Position numbers and translations under genes: made by a program. This document shows positions 24,673 through 31,886 of a DNA stretch of 64,000 nucleotides, one piece after another. Under the pieces are notes generated by a model that did not search any database, was not told the DNA's origin, and saw nothing but the letters and a program-made list of their open reading frames with translations. The stretch is from Flavobacteriales bacterium (GTDB lineage Bacteria > Bacteroidota > Bacteroidia > Flavobacteriales_F > PHOS-HE28). Numbering within the stretch: position 1 is the first letter of the stretch; every line of letters starts with the position of its first letter. The stretch is from NCBI GenBank assembly GCA_020635715.1, contig JACJZG010000008.1, positions 62,001-126,000 on the forward strand, given 5' to 3'.

Positions 24673-25626
24673 CTATCGGATCTTCTCGCAGATGGCCCGC
24701 ACCGCCTCGCCCTTGCCCATGGTGTAGAAGTGGATGCAGGGAGCGTCCTTCGCCATGAGTTCGCGCGCCTGCTCAATGCACCATTCGATGCCCAGCTCCT
24801 TCACCTGGGCATCGGTCCTGCACTTGACCAGCTCCGCTGCGAGCGGTTGGGGGAGGTCGATGGAGAAGGTCTTCGGGATGAAGGCGATGTGCTTCATGGT
24901 GGTCAGCGGCTTCAGCCCGGGGATGATCGGCACCGTGATCCCCTCGGCCCGGCACAGTTCCACGAAGCGGAAGTAGCTGGCATTGTCGTAGAACATCTGC
25001 GTGACCAGGTATTCCGCCCCGGCGTCCACCTTCTGCTTCAGGTAGGCGATGTCCACGGCCAGGTTGAGGGCCTCGGCATGCTTCTCCGGGTAGCAGGCCG
25101 CACCGATGCACAGGTCGGTCGGTGCCGCTTCCTGTTCCTCGTCGTGCAGGTACTTGCCTTTGTTCAGCCCGGCGATCTGGCGGATGAGGTCCGTGGCATG
25201 GGCATGGCCGTCGCGCTCGGGAATGAAGGCCGGCTCGCTCTTGATGGCATCACCGCGCAGGGCCAGCACGTTGTCGATCCCCAGGAAATTCAGCTCGATC
25301 AGCGCGTCCTCCGTGTCCTCCTTCGTGAACCCGCCACATATCAGGTGCGGCACGGTGTCGATGTTGTACTTCGCCTTGATCATGGCGCAGATGCCCACGG
25401 TACCAGGGCGCTTGCGGATGCGCACCTTCTGGAGCAGGCCCTGACCGCGTTCCTTGTACAGTACCTCCTCGCGGTGATAGGTCACGTTGATGAAGCTCGG
25501 CTTGAACTCGAGCAGGGGGTCGATCCCTTCGTAGATGGAGGTGATGTCCTTGCCTTTCAACGGGGGCAGGATCTCGAAGGAGAGCAAGGGCTTAGTCGCC
25601 TTGCGCAAGTGTTCTATGACCTTCAT
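24673..25626 (-). CDS. metF: Methylenetetrahydrofolate reductase
   Basis: 317 residues. FAD-dependent reduction of 5,10-methylene-THF to 5-methyl-THF for methionine synthesis. N-terminal LSFEILPPLKGKDI (the catalytic Glu region), INVTYHREEV, LALRGDAIKSEP and GAACYPEKH are typical. No adjacent met gene. A TACTTTCG -7 box lies 35 nt upstream and touches the terminator hairpin of the preceding gene. Confidence 0.95.
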   Translation of the reverse strand: MKVIEHLRKATKPLLSFEILPPLKGKDITSIYEGIDPLLEFKPSFINVTYHREEVLYKERGQGLLQKVRIRKRPGTVGICAMIKAKYNIDTVPHLICGGFTKEDTEDALIELNFLGIDNVLALRGDAIKSEPAFIPERDGHAHATDLIRQIAGLNKGKYLHDEEQEAAPTDLCIGAACYPEKHAEALNLAVDIAYLKQKVDAGAEYLVTQMFYDNASYFRFVELCRAEGITVPIIPGLKPLTTMKHIAFIPKTFSIDLPQPLAAELVKCRTDAQVKELGIEWCIEQARELMAKDAPCIHFYTMGKGEAVRAICEKIR

Positions 25627-25661
25627 CGGGGACTTATACGTTCACCAGGAACGGGTGGACG

Positions 25662-25669
25662 CGAAAGTA
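25662..25669 (-). promoter_or_regulatory. -7 box TACTTTCG for metF
   Basis: TAnnTTCG variant, 35 nt before ATG 25626. It is immediately adjacent to the 12-bp hairpin at 25670-25697, so that hairpin occupies the promoter spacer. Confidence 0.5.
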
Positions 25670-25697
25670 GAAAGGCTTCGCCCAAGCGAAGCCTTTC
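25670..25697 (-). terminator. Intrinsic terminator of the T9SS gene at 25718
   Basis: Perfect 12-bp stem GAAAGGCTTCGC/GCGAAGCCTTTC with loop CCAA, 20 nt after the stop codon at 25718 on the minus strand. Confidence 0.8.
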
Positions 25698-25717
25698 CAG
25701 GTCCGGTATGTCCGGGA

Positions 25718-28258
25718 TCAGCGCAGGATGGTCACATGCCCGGTGTATTCCTTGCCATCGCGAATGGTGGTGAACACGTAGTAGTACGTGCCATCCGGAA
25801 GGTCGGTCGCGCGCCAGGCGTTGCGGTAATTCTTGGTCTCGTACACCTGCTGTCCCCAGCGGTTGAAGACCTGCAGGGTGTTCTCGTAGAACTGGCCGTT
25901 CTCGATCACGAAGTATTCGTTCTTGCCGTCGCCGTTCGGGGTGAAGACGTTGGGGATGATGATGGCCTCGGGCAGGATCACGAAGGTGATGGCACTGGTG
26001 CTGGTACATCCATCAGCAGCGGTCACAGTGAGGGAGACCAGGTAATCACCCGGCGTATCGTAGGTGAAGCTGGGCGACTGGCTCGTGCTGGTCTCTCCAG
26101 CCAGACCAAAGCTCCAGTTCCAATCGACGAGCGGCGATCCATTGCCTTGGGAGAGGTCGGTGAAGTCGACCGTGGCGCCGATCCCCTGCGGAGAAAGGGG
26201 GTCCGTGCTGAAGGAAGCCTGCGGGTCGCTTCCCACCACAACGATGAACTGCTGGGAGACGCCTGAGCAACCGGCATCATTGGTGACCGTGACGAAGTAG
26301 GTCCCCGTGCCCACCGAGATCGTGGGCGTCGTGCTGCCATTGGACCAGGTGTACCCCGAATATGCTTCCGTGGTGCTCAGCACAGCCTGCGCGCCTCCAC
26401 AACTGAAGCCCGGGCCATTGATCACAGGTTGCGGGCTGGGTTGGGCGGTCACGGTGAAAGGTTCTGACTCCAGGGAACAATCGCCATTGGCCACTGTTAC
26501 CGTGAAGGTGCCTACACCCGCGGAGATGTTCTGCCCCACGGAGCCGTTGCTCCACGTGTAGGAACCGAACCCTGCCGGTGCGTTGAGGTAAGCGATCGAA
26601 CCATCGCAGATGGTGCTGTTACCGGTGATGTTGATAGGGCCATTGATCCCTGGGTTGACCACGATCGCCATGCTGGTATCCCATGTGCAGCCGAAGTTGT
26701 CCGTTACGGAGAACACATAATCGAATGTCCCTTCTTGTGTTGGGGTGGCTGTCGCCAGAACTGGTTGCTGTGGATCACCGGTGACTCCAGGGCCGCTCCA
26801 TCCAGCCGAGTCAGCATCATTCACACCCAGAACAGGGGTTATCTCCACGATGTCCGGATACAAGCTGGGGTCGAATGCAACGCTCCAGGCACAGATGAAG
26901 CCGTCGTCCGCGCCAAGGTGGTCCACCGCAGTGAACGTCCAGGTACCGTTGAGCGGACAGCCGATCAGTTGATCAAGGGGCTGTTCACTGGTGTAATCAC
27001 CGGGGATCAGGACGTTGCCACCACCAGGGTTCACCGTGGCAGGCTGCGTGTTGGTGGTTGCGGATTCCGTGAACGTTCCGTTCGTCGCATCAGGGGTCCA
27101 GCAATAGTCCAGACAGGTCCCGGCGACCGGTGGAACCTCCTCGGTATCCAGGGCATCGCCGATGAAGGTGCCACCGCCCGAGCCCGTTCCCGCGAAATCC
27201 AGCATGAAAACACTCTGGCCATTCGGGCAGTACAGGATCAGATCCAGGTCGCCCATGTAGGAGTGCTCCATGCTCACGCAGATCGAAGCCAGTTGGTCCA
27301 CAGTCTCCAGAGTGGCTCCGGGAGCAAAAGCATTGAACGTGACTTCGGACGTGAAGGGCTGCAGAAGTTCATCGGGTAGATAGACAGGACCACCCAGGTC
27401 AACAGTAGGGACACCGGACCAGGTAACAGCCTCGACCCCTTCCCCGCTCAACGGGACCGATTCACCAAGACAGATCTCCACGGTATCCAATACCAATGCA
27501 CTGAAGTCCGGGGCCGTTCCGACCAGAACCTGCAGATCGATCGGATTGGTGCTTTGACAGGCTTCGGTCGTGTTGTCGCTAACCACCAAACGGACCGTAT
27601 ACGCACCGGGTGCCACATAGGCGTGGGTGGTCGTCGCGCTTGTCGTCACCTCTTCAGTGCCGTCTGCCCAGATCCAACGATATTCCGCGATGCTCGTACC
27701 TGCGGAGGAGGTCGACCCAGATGCGTTGAAGGTGATCACTTCATCCATGCACACCATGGCTGGAGATGCCTCTCCCATCGTGGCGGCAGCGACAGGTGGT
27801 TCGCATGGGGTGATGCAGGATATCAAAGCACCAAAATTGCCGGTACCGCTTTCGTTGCTCGTGAAAACGATCGTCAGGCAACCACCGCCATTCACGGTGT
27901 TCTGAACGTTCTCAAAACTTGCTGAAACGACGCTCGGTGGGTCGGCACCCGTGAAGGTCGCGATCAAAGGCGGGTCTGGATTGACCCCGTCCAATAGACC
28001 GTCATAGATGGCCATTTGATCACCGTTGGCCACGTTGAAGGCCACCCACTCAAGCGAGACAGCTGTACCTCCCGAACCATCCGGGCACAGATAGAAGGTG
28101 TAGTTCTCATTATCGCTGTAGCCCACGGCACTCTCACCACCAGAGTCGAGCAGTGTTCCCGAACAAGCCGCCACGAATCCATCCGCGACGGTGTAGAACT
28201 GGGCTTGAGCTGTTTGAAACGCAAGTGCGGCGATGACCGTCGTTGCAAGGGTCCTCAT
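25718..28258 (-). CDS. Large surface protein with P-domain, PKD-like repeats and T9SS type B domain
   Basis: 846 residues from ATG 28258 (MRTLATTVIAALAFQTAQAQ, signal peptide). Order: CUB-like N-terminal region (SDNENYTFYLCPDG ... ENVQNTVNGGGCLTIVF), PKD-like domain (ITFNASGSTSSAG ... HAYVAPGAYTVRL), a proprotein-convertase P-domain-like region (CVSMEHSYMGDLDLILYCPN ... LNGTWTFTAVD), two short Ig-like repeats (SYTWSNGS, GYTWSNGS), a second PKD domain, and the gliding-motility C-terminus (IPNVFTPNGDGKNEYFVIE ... FNRWGQQVYETKNY). The -7 box at 28324 rules out the longer frame to 28330. Likely adhesin or structural surface protein. It lies downstream of a sigma factor/membrane regulator pair. 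Confidence 0.9.
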   Translation of the reverse strand: MRTLATTVIAALAFQTAQAQFYTVADGFVAACSGTLLDSGGESAVGYSDNENYTFYLCPDGSGGTAVSLEWVAFNVANGDQMAIYDGLLDGVNPDPPLIATFTGADPPSVVSASFENVQNTVNGGGCLTIVFTSNESGTGNFGALISCITPCEPPVAAATMGEASPAMVCMDEVITFNASGSTSSAGTSIAEYRWIWADGTEEVTTSATTTHAYVAPGAYTVRLVVSDNTTEACQSTNPIDLQVLVGTAPDFSALVLDTVEICLGESVPLSGEGVEAVTWSGVPTVDLGGPVYLPDELLQPFTSEVTFNAFAPGATLETVDQLASICVSMEHSYMGDLDLILYCPNGQSVFMLDFAGTGSGGGTFIGDALDTEEVPPVAGTCLDYCWTPDATNGTFTESATTNTQPATVNPGGGNVLIPGDYTSEQPLDQLIGCPLNGTWTFTAVDHLGADDGFICAWSVAFDPSLYPDIVEITPVLGVNDADSAGWSGPGVTGDPQQPVLATATPTQEGTFDYVFSVTDNFGCTWDTSMAIVVNPGINGPINITGNSTICDGSIAYLNAPAGFGSYTWSNGSVGQNISAGVGTFTVTVANGDCSLESEPFTVTAQPSPQPVINGPGFSCGGAQAVLSTTEAYSGYTWSNGSTTPTISVGTGTYFVTVTNDAGCSGVSQQFIVVVGSDPQASFSTDPLSPQGIGATVDFTDLSQGNGSPLVDWNWSFGLAGETSTSQSPSFTYDTPGDYLVSLTVTAADGCTSTSAITFVILPEAIIIPNVFTPNGDGKNEYFVIENGQFYENTLQVFNRWGQQVYETKNYRNAWRATDLPDGTYYYVFTTIRDGKEYTGHVTILR

Positions 28259-28323
28259 GGTCTTCAAAGGATGTTCTTGGATGCGGCGTTCAGCCGGTGT
28301 TCCGTTCTCGTTCCGAAGGGCGT

Positions 28324-28331
28324 CAAACATA
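28324..28331 (-). promoter_or_regulatory. -7 box TATGTTTG for the gene at 25718-28258
   Basis: Exact TAnnTTTG on the minus strand, 65 nt before ATG 28258, giving this gene its own promoter inside the 27-nt gap after the upstream gene. Confidence 0.55.
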
Positions 28332-28357
28332 CGGTTATTGGGCGTTTCGGGGATGCA

Positions 28358-29404
28358 TCAATTGATGCGGTTACGGTTGAGCCACACGACCTTGCCTTCC
28401 GTGGCGGTGCGTCCGTCCGGGGTCCGGGCTTCCACGGCCACCATGTACATGCCGTCCTCACACCCGTCCCCCGTCCACGGTTCGGCGCTGTTGGTGGTGA
28501 AGACCAAGGCATTACTCTTCATTGCGTACACGCGGAGAAGGATCGTGGCGTAGCCCTCGCCATCGACGCTGTAAGTGTCGTTGATGCCGTCGCCGTTCGG
28601 CGTGAAGGTATTGGGCATGAACAACTTGGGCATTGGAACAGCCTCGCCGTCGACGGTCCCCAGTTCGGTGTCACCGCCTGTGTTGGCAGGGGTGGATGCG
28701 GCCTCCGCTGCGGTGGATCCGGTCAGGCCAGGTTCCGGGCTGGCCGTGATAGGTTGCTGCTTGACCTGGGCCTCCAGATCGGTGATGATGGCCGAAACCA
28801 CCGTCGTTCCCGGTTCAGGAGTGCGGTCGCCTGCCGGGACGGTAGGATGGCGGTCCAGGTCCGGGGTTCCGGTCTGGAGTTCGATCGGGGGCGGGGTGCT
28901 ACGCTCCTGGATCTCCCGGGAGGGTCCTTTCGGCTCGCGGCTCGCGGTCGTCACGGCTTTCTTCGGTCCCGTTACCACCTCCTTGGCGATCGGCGCCAGC
29001 ACAACGGGTCCAGGCTCGGCGGCCCCTTCCGTCACTGGCGCTGGCTGAGCGGTCGTCCCTTGTTCGGTTGTCAGGCTGATCGGCTCTTCCGTTGCGCCGC
29101 TGAAGACGGCCACGGCTGTGATCACAGCGGCGGCAACACCTGCCGTGACGAAGGCCCAGATGCCGGCCGAGGTCCCTGCCGCCACGGGGTGACCGATCTG
29201 GCTGCTGATCCCGCTCCAGACCGCAGGGTCCACGTTCATTTCGTGTCCGTTGAACCGGTCCTTGAACAGCTCGTTCACACCATCCGCTGCAGGTGTTGCG
29301 GCCAGTTGCTGCTCAATGCCGGTCCAGACACCCGGCTCCACCGGGGCCTCGTGGCTCCGGAAGCGCTGTTGAAAGAGGGTGTTCACGCTATCCTTCATGT
29401 ACAT
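28358..29404 (-). CDS. Membrane protein with duplicated cytosolic motif and gliding-motility C-terminal domain
   Basis: 348 residues. No signal peptide. Residues 8-32 and 45-69 are a tandem duplication (LFQQRFRSHEAPVEPGVWTG and LFKDRFNGHEMNVDPAVWSG), followed by one membrane helix (about 83-105, IWAFVTAGVAAAVITAVAVF), a long Pro/Thr/Glu-rich linker and a C-terminal FTPNGDGINDTYSVDGEGYA domain of the type B T9SS kind. It overlaps the ECF sigma gene by 17 nt and so occupies the anti-sigma position. Topology predicts the motif pair inside and the gliding domain in the periplasm. Likely a sigma-controlling sensor rather than T9SS cargo; inference. ATG 29398 is an alternative start. Confidence 0.8.
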   Translation of the reverse strand: MYMKDSVNTLFQQRFRSHEAPVEPGVWTGIEQQLAATPAADGVNELFKDRFNGHEMNVDPAVWSGISSQIGHPVAAGTSAGIWAFVTAGVAAAVITAVAVFSGATEEPISLTTEQGTTAQPAPVTEGAAEPGPVVLAPIAKEVVTGPKKAVTTASREPKGPSREIQERSTPPPIELQTGTPDLDRHPTVPAGDRTPEPGTTVVSAIITDLEAQVKQQPITASPEPGLTGSTAAEAASTPANTGGDTELGTVDGEAVPMPKLFMPNTFTPNGDGINDTYSVDGEGYATILLRVYAMKSNALVFTTNSAEPWTGDGCEDGMYMVAVEARTPDGRTATEGKVVWLNRNRIN

Positions 29405-29951
29405 GTCCGTAATGCGCCACCACCTCTTTGGGGAGCAGCTTGCGCAGGTAGGCCCGCGCCTTCATGAACTGTGATTTGGAGGTGTTCTCGCTGATGCCGA
29501 GCATCTCGGCGATGTCCTTGTGCGCATACCCCTCGATCGCAAAGAGGTTGAATACCGTGCGATAGCCGGTGGGCAGGGCCTGGATGAGCGCCATCAGCTC
29601 GTCGGTCGTCATGCCCGAAAGGATGTGCTCATCCTCGCTGTGCAGGTGCTCGGCTTCCGTCAGGTCCAGGCTTTGGTCGTAGGGCTTGTTCCGGCGGATA
29701 TGGTCCAGCGCCGTGTTCACCATCGTACGAGCGATCCACCCCCCCAGCGGGCCATCCCCCCGGTAATGGTCCATCTTCTGGAACACCTTCACGAAGCCAT
29801 CCTGGAGGATGTCCTGGGCTTGATCGCGGTTATTGGCGTAGCGCATGCAGATGCTCATCATCTTCCTGGCGTACTGCTGGTACAAGGCCTTCTGCGCCAC
29901 GGGGTCCCGCTCCACGCAGCCTTCCACCAACCGTTCGTCCGTCATGGTCAT
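29388..29951 (-). CDS. ECF-type RNA polymerase sigma factor
   Basis: 187 residues from ATG 29951 (29945 also possible). Region 2 reads ALYQQYARKMMSICMRYANN...AQDILQDGFVKVFQKMDHYR and ...GGWIARTMVNTALDHIRRNK; region 4 has LPTGYRTVFNLFAIEGYAHKDIAEMLGISENTSKSQ, an HTH for -35 recognition. The open frame continues upstream for 550 more residues antisense to lepA, which is a shadow. Its stop overlaps the start of the membrane protein at 28358, suggesting a sigma/anti-sigma unit. Confidence 0.92.
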   Translation of the reverse strand: MTMTDERLVEGCVERDPVAQKALYQQYARKMMSICMRYANNRDQAQDILQDGFVKVFQKMDHYRGDGPLGGWIARTMVNTALDHIRRNKPYDQSLDLTEAEHLHSEDEHILSGMTTDELMALIQALPTGYRTVFNLFAIEGYAHKDIAEMLGISENTSKSQFMKARAYLRKLLPKEVVAHYGHVHEG

Positions 29952-30052
29952 CCGTTCCAATGATGCGATCCGCCGGGTGAAAGTTGCCTGAGGCCTCGAC
30001 CACCCGGCCTTTTTCAAAGGTACGGCAGCTCCGCATCGGGGCGGATACTGGT

Positions 30053-30060
30053 TACCTTCG
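30053..30060 (+). promoter_or_regulatory. -7 box TACCTTCG for lepA
   Basis: TAnnTTCG variant 32 nt before ATG 30093. Confidence 0.5.
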
Positions 30061-30092
30061 CAGCCTTTTTCGGCCCAGCCAGCCAATTCCCC

Positions 30093-31880
30093 ATGGACCA
30101 TATCCGTAACTTCTGCATCATCGCCCACATCGACCACGGCAAGAGCACCCTGGCCGACCGCCTGTTGCAGATGACGGGCACCATCGCCGATAGGGACATG
30201 CAGAACCAGGCGCTGGACGACATGGACCTGGAACGGGAACGGGGGATCACGATCAAGAGCAAGGCCATCCAGATGGACTACACGCTCGATGGCCGGAAGT
30301 ACCTGCTGAACCTGATCGACACCCCGGGCCACGTTGACTTCAGCTATGAGGTGAGCCGGAGCATCGCCGCCTGCGAGGGCGCTTTGCTGATCGTGGATGC
30401 CACGCAGGGGATCCAGGCGCAGACGATCAGCAACCTCTACCTCGCCCTGGAGCACGACCTGGAGATCATCCCCATCCTCAACAAGATGGACCTTCCCTCG
30501 GCGAACCCCGAGGAGGTGAAGGACCAGATCGTTGACCTGCTGGGCTGCAGGCGCGAGGAGATCATGGCTGCCAGCGGCAAGACCGGCCTGGGCGTGGACA
30601 AGGTGCTCGAGGAGATCGTTCACCGCATCCCGGCGCCCAAGGGCGACCCGAACGCTCCCTTGCAGGCGCTGATCTTCGACAGCGTATTCAACAGTTTCCG
30701 CGGGATCATCGCCTACTTCCGGGTGCTCAATGGCACCATCAAGAAGGGCGATCGTGTGAAGTTCTTCAACACCGGCGTGGCCTACGATGCCGACGAGATC
30801 GGCGTGCTGAAGATGGACCTGAAGCCGCAGCCGCGGTTGAGCGCCGGCGATGTGGGCTATATCATCAGCGGGATCAAGACCGCCAGTGAGGTGAAGGTGG
30901 GTGATACCATCACGCAGGTGGATCGCCCATGCGCCGAGGCGATCAAGGGTTTCGAGGACGTGAAGCCCATGGTGTGGGCCGGCATCTTCCCGGTGGATAC
31001 CGACGAGTACGAGGAGCTTCGTGATGCCATGGAGAAGCTCAAGCTCAACGATGCCAGCCTGACCTGGACACCCGAGGCCAGTGCGGCGCTTGGCTTCGGC
31101 TTCCGCTGCGGCTTCCTGGGCCTGCTGCACATGGAGATCATCCAGGAACGCCTGGAGCGCGAGTTCAACATGACGGTGATCACCACCGTGCCAAACGTGG
31201 GCTACCAGGTGACCACCACCAAGGGTGAGAAGATCGATGTGCATAACCCGAGCGAGCTCCCTGAAGTGGTGCACATCGAGAGCATCGAAGAGCCGTACAT
31301 CAAAGCGCAGATCATCACGAAGGCCGAGTACATCGGGGCGATCATGACGCTCTGTATCGAGAAGCGCGGGATCCTGATCGGCCAGAACTACCTGACCACC
31401 GATCGCGTGGAGCTCACCTTCGAGCTGCCGCTGGGCGAGGTGGTCTTCGACTTCTTCGACAAGTTGAAGAGCATCAGCCGAGGGTACGCGAGCTTCGACT
31501 ATCACCCGGTGGGCAGCAAGGAGAGCGACCTCATCAAGTTGGATATCCTGCTCAACGGCGAGAAGGTGGATGCGCTGAGCGCCCTCATTCACCGTGATCA
31601 CGCCCATGAGCTGGGCAAGAAGATGTGCAGCAAGTTGAAGGAACTGTTGCCGCGCCAGCAGTTCGACATCCCCATCCAGGCCGCCATCGGTGCCAAGATC
31701 GTGGCCCGTGAAACGGTGAAGGCCCTGCGCAAGGACGTGACCGCCAAATGCTACGGCGGCGACATCAGCCGGAAGCGCAAGCTGCTGGAGAAGCAGAAGG
31801 AAGGGAAGAAGCGCATGCGCCAGGTGGGTAGCGTGGAGATCCCGCAGCAGGCCTTCCTGGCCGTGCTGAAGCTGGATTAA
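30093..31880 (+). CDS. lepA: Elongation factor 4 (LepA)
   Basis: 595 residues, full length. Translational GTPase that acts on stalled or mis-translocated ribosomes and in ribosome assembly. G motifs: AHIDHGKSTL at residues 9-18, RGITIKS, DTPGHVDF and NKMDLP. The EF4-specific C-terminal domain (KLKELLPRQQFDIPIQAAIG ... RKDVTAKCYGGDISRKRKLL) is complete. The gene converges on the secreted protein at 31887 with 6 nt between stops. Confidence 0.98.
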   Translation: MDHIRNFCIIAHIDHGKSTLADRLLQMTGTIADRDMQNQALDDMDLERERGITIKSKAIQMDYTLDGRKYLLNLIDTPGHVDFSYEVSRSIAACEGALLIVDATQGIQAQTISNLYLALEHDLEIIPILNKMDLPSANPEEVKDQIVDLLGCRREEIMAASGKTGLGVDKVLEEIVHRIPAPKGDPNAPLQALIFDSVFNSFRGIIAYFRVLNGTIKKGDRVKFFNTGVAYDADEIGVLKMDLKPQPRLSAGDVGYIISGIKTASEVKVGDTITQVDRPCAEAIKGFEDVKPMVWAGIFPVDTDEYEELRDAMEKLKLNDASLTWTPEASAALGFGFRCGFLGLLHMEIIQERLEREFNMTVITTVPNVGYQVTTTKGEKIDVHNPSELPEVVHIESIEEPYIKAQIITKAEYIGAIMTLCIEKRGILIGQNYLTTDRVELTFELPLGEVVFDFFDKLKSISRGYASFDYHPVGSKESDLIKLDILLNGEKVDALSALIHRDHAHELGKKMCSKLKELLPRQQFDIPIQAAIGAKIVARETVKALRKDVTAKCYGGDISRKRKLLEKQKEGKKRMRQVGSVEIPQQAFLAVLKLD

Positions 31881-31886
31881 GGTCCC

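Noticed and set aside
24637..25773. 378-codon plus-strand frame
   Set aside because: Antisense to metF; no family features.
29952..31607. Minus-strand frame extending the sigma factor by 550 residues
   Set aside because: It is antisense to the intact lepA gene and has low-complexity His/Asp/Val-rich content, typical of a shadow frame.
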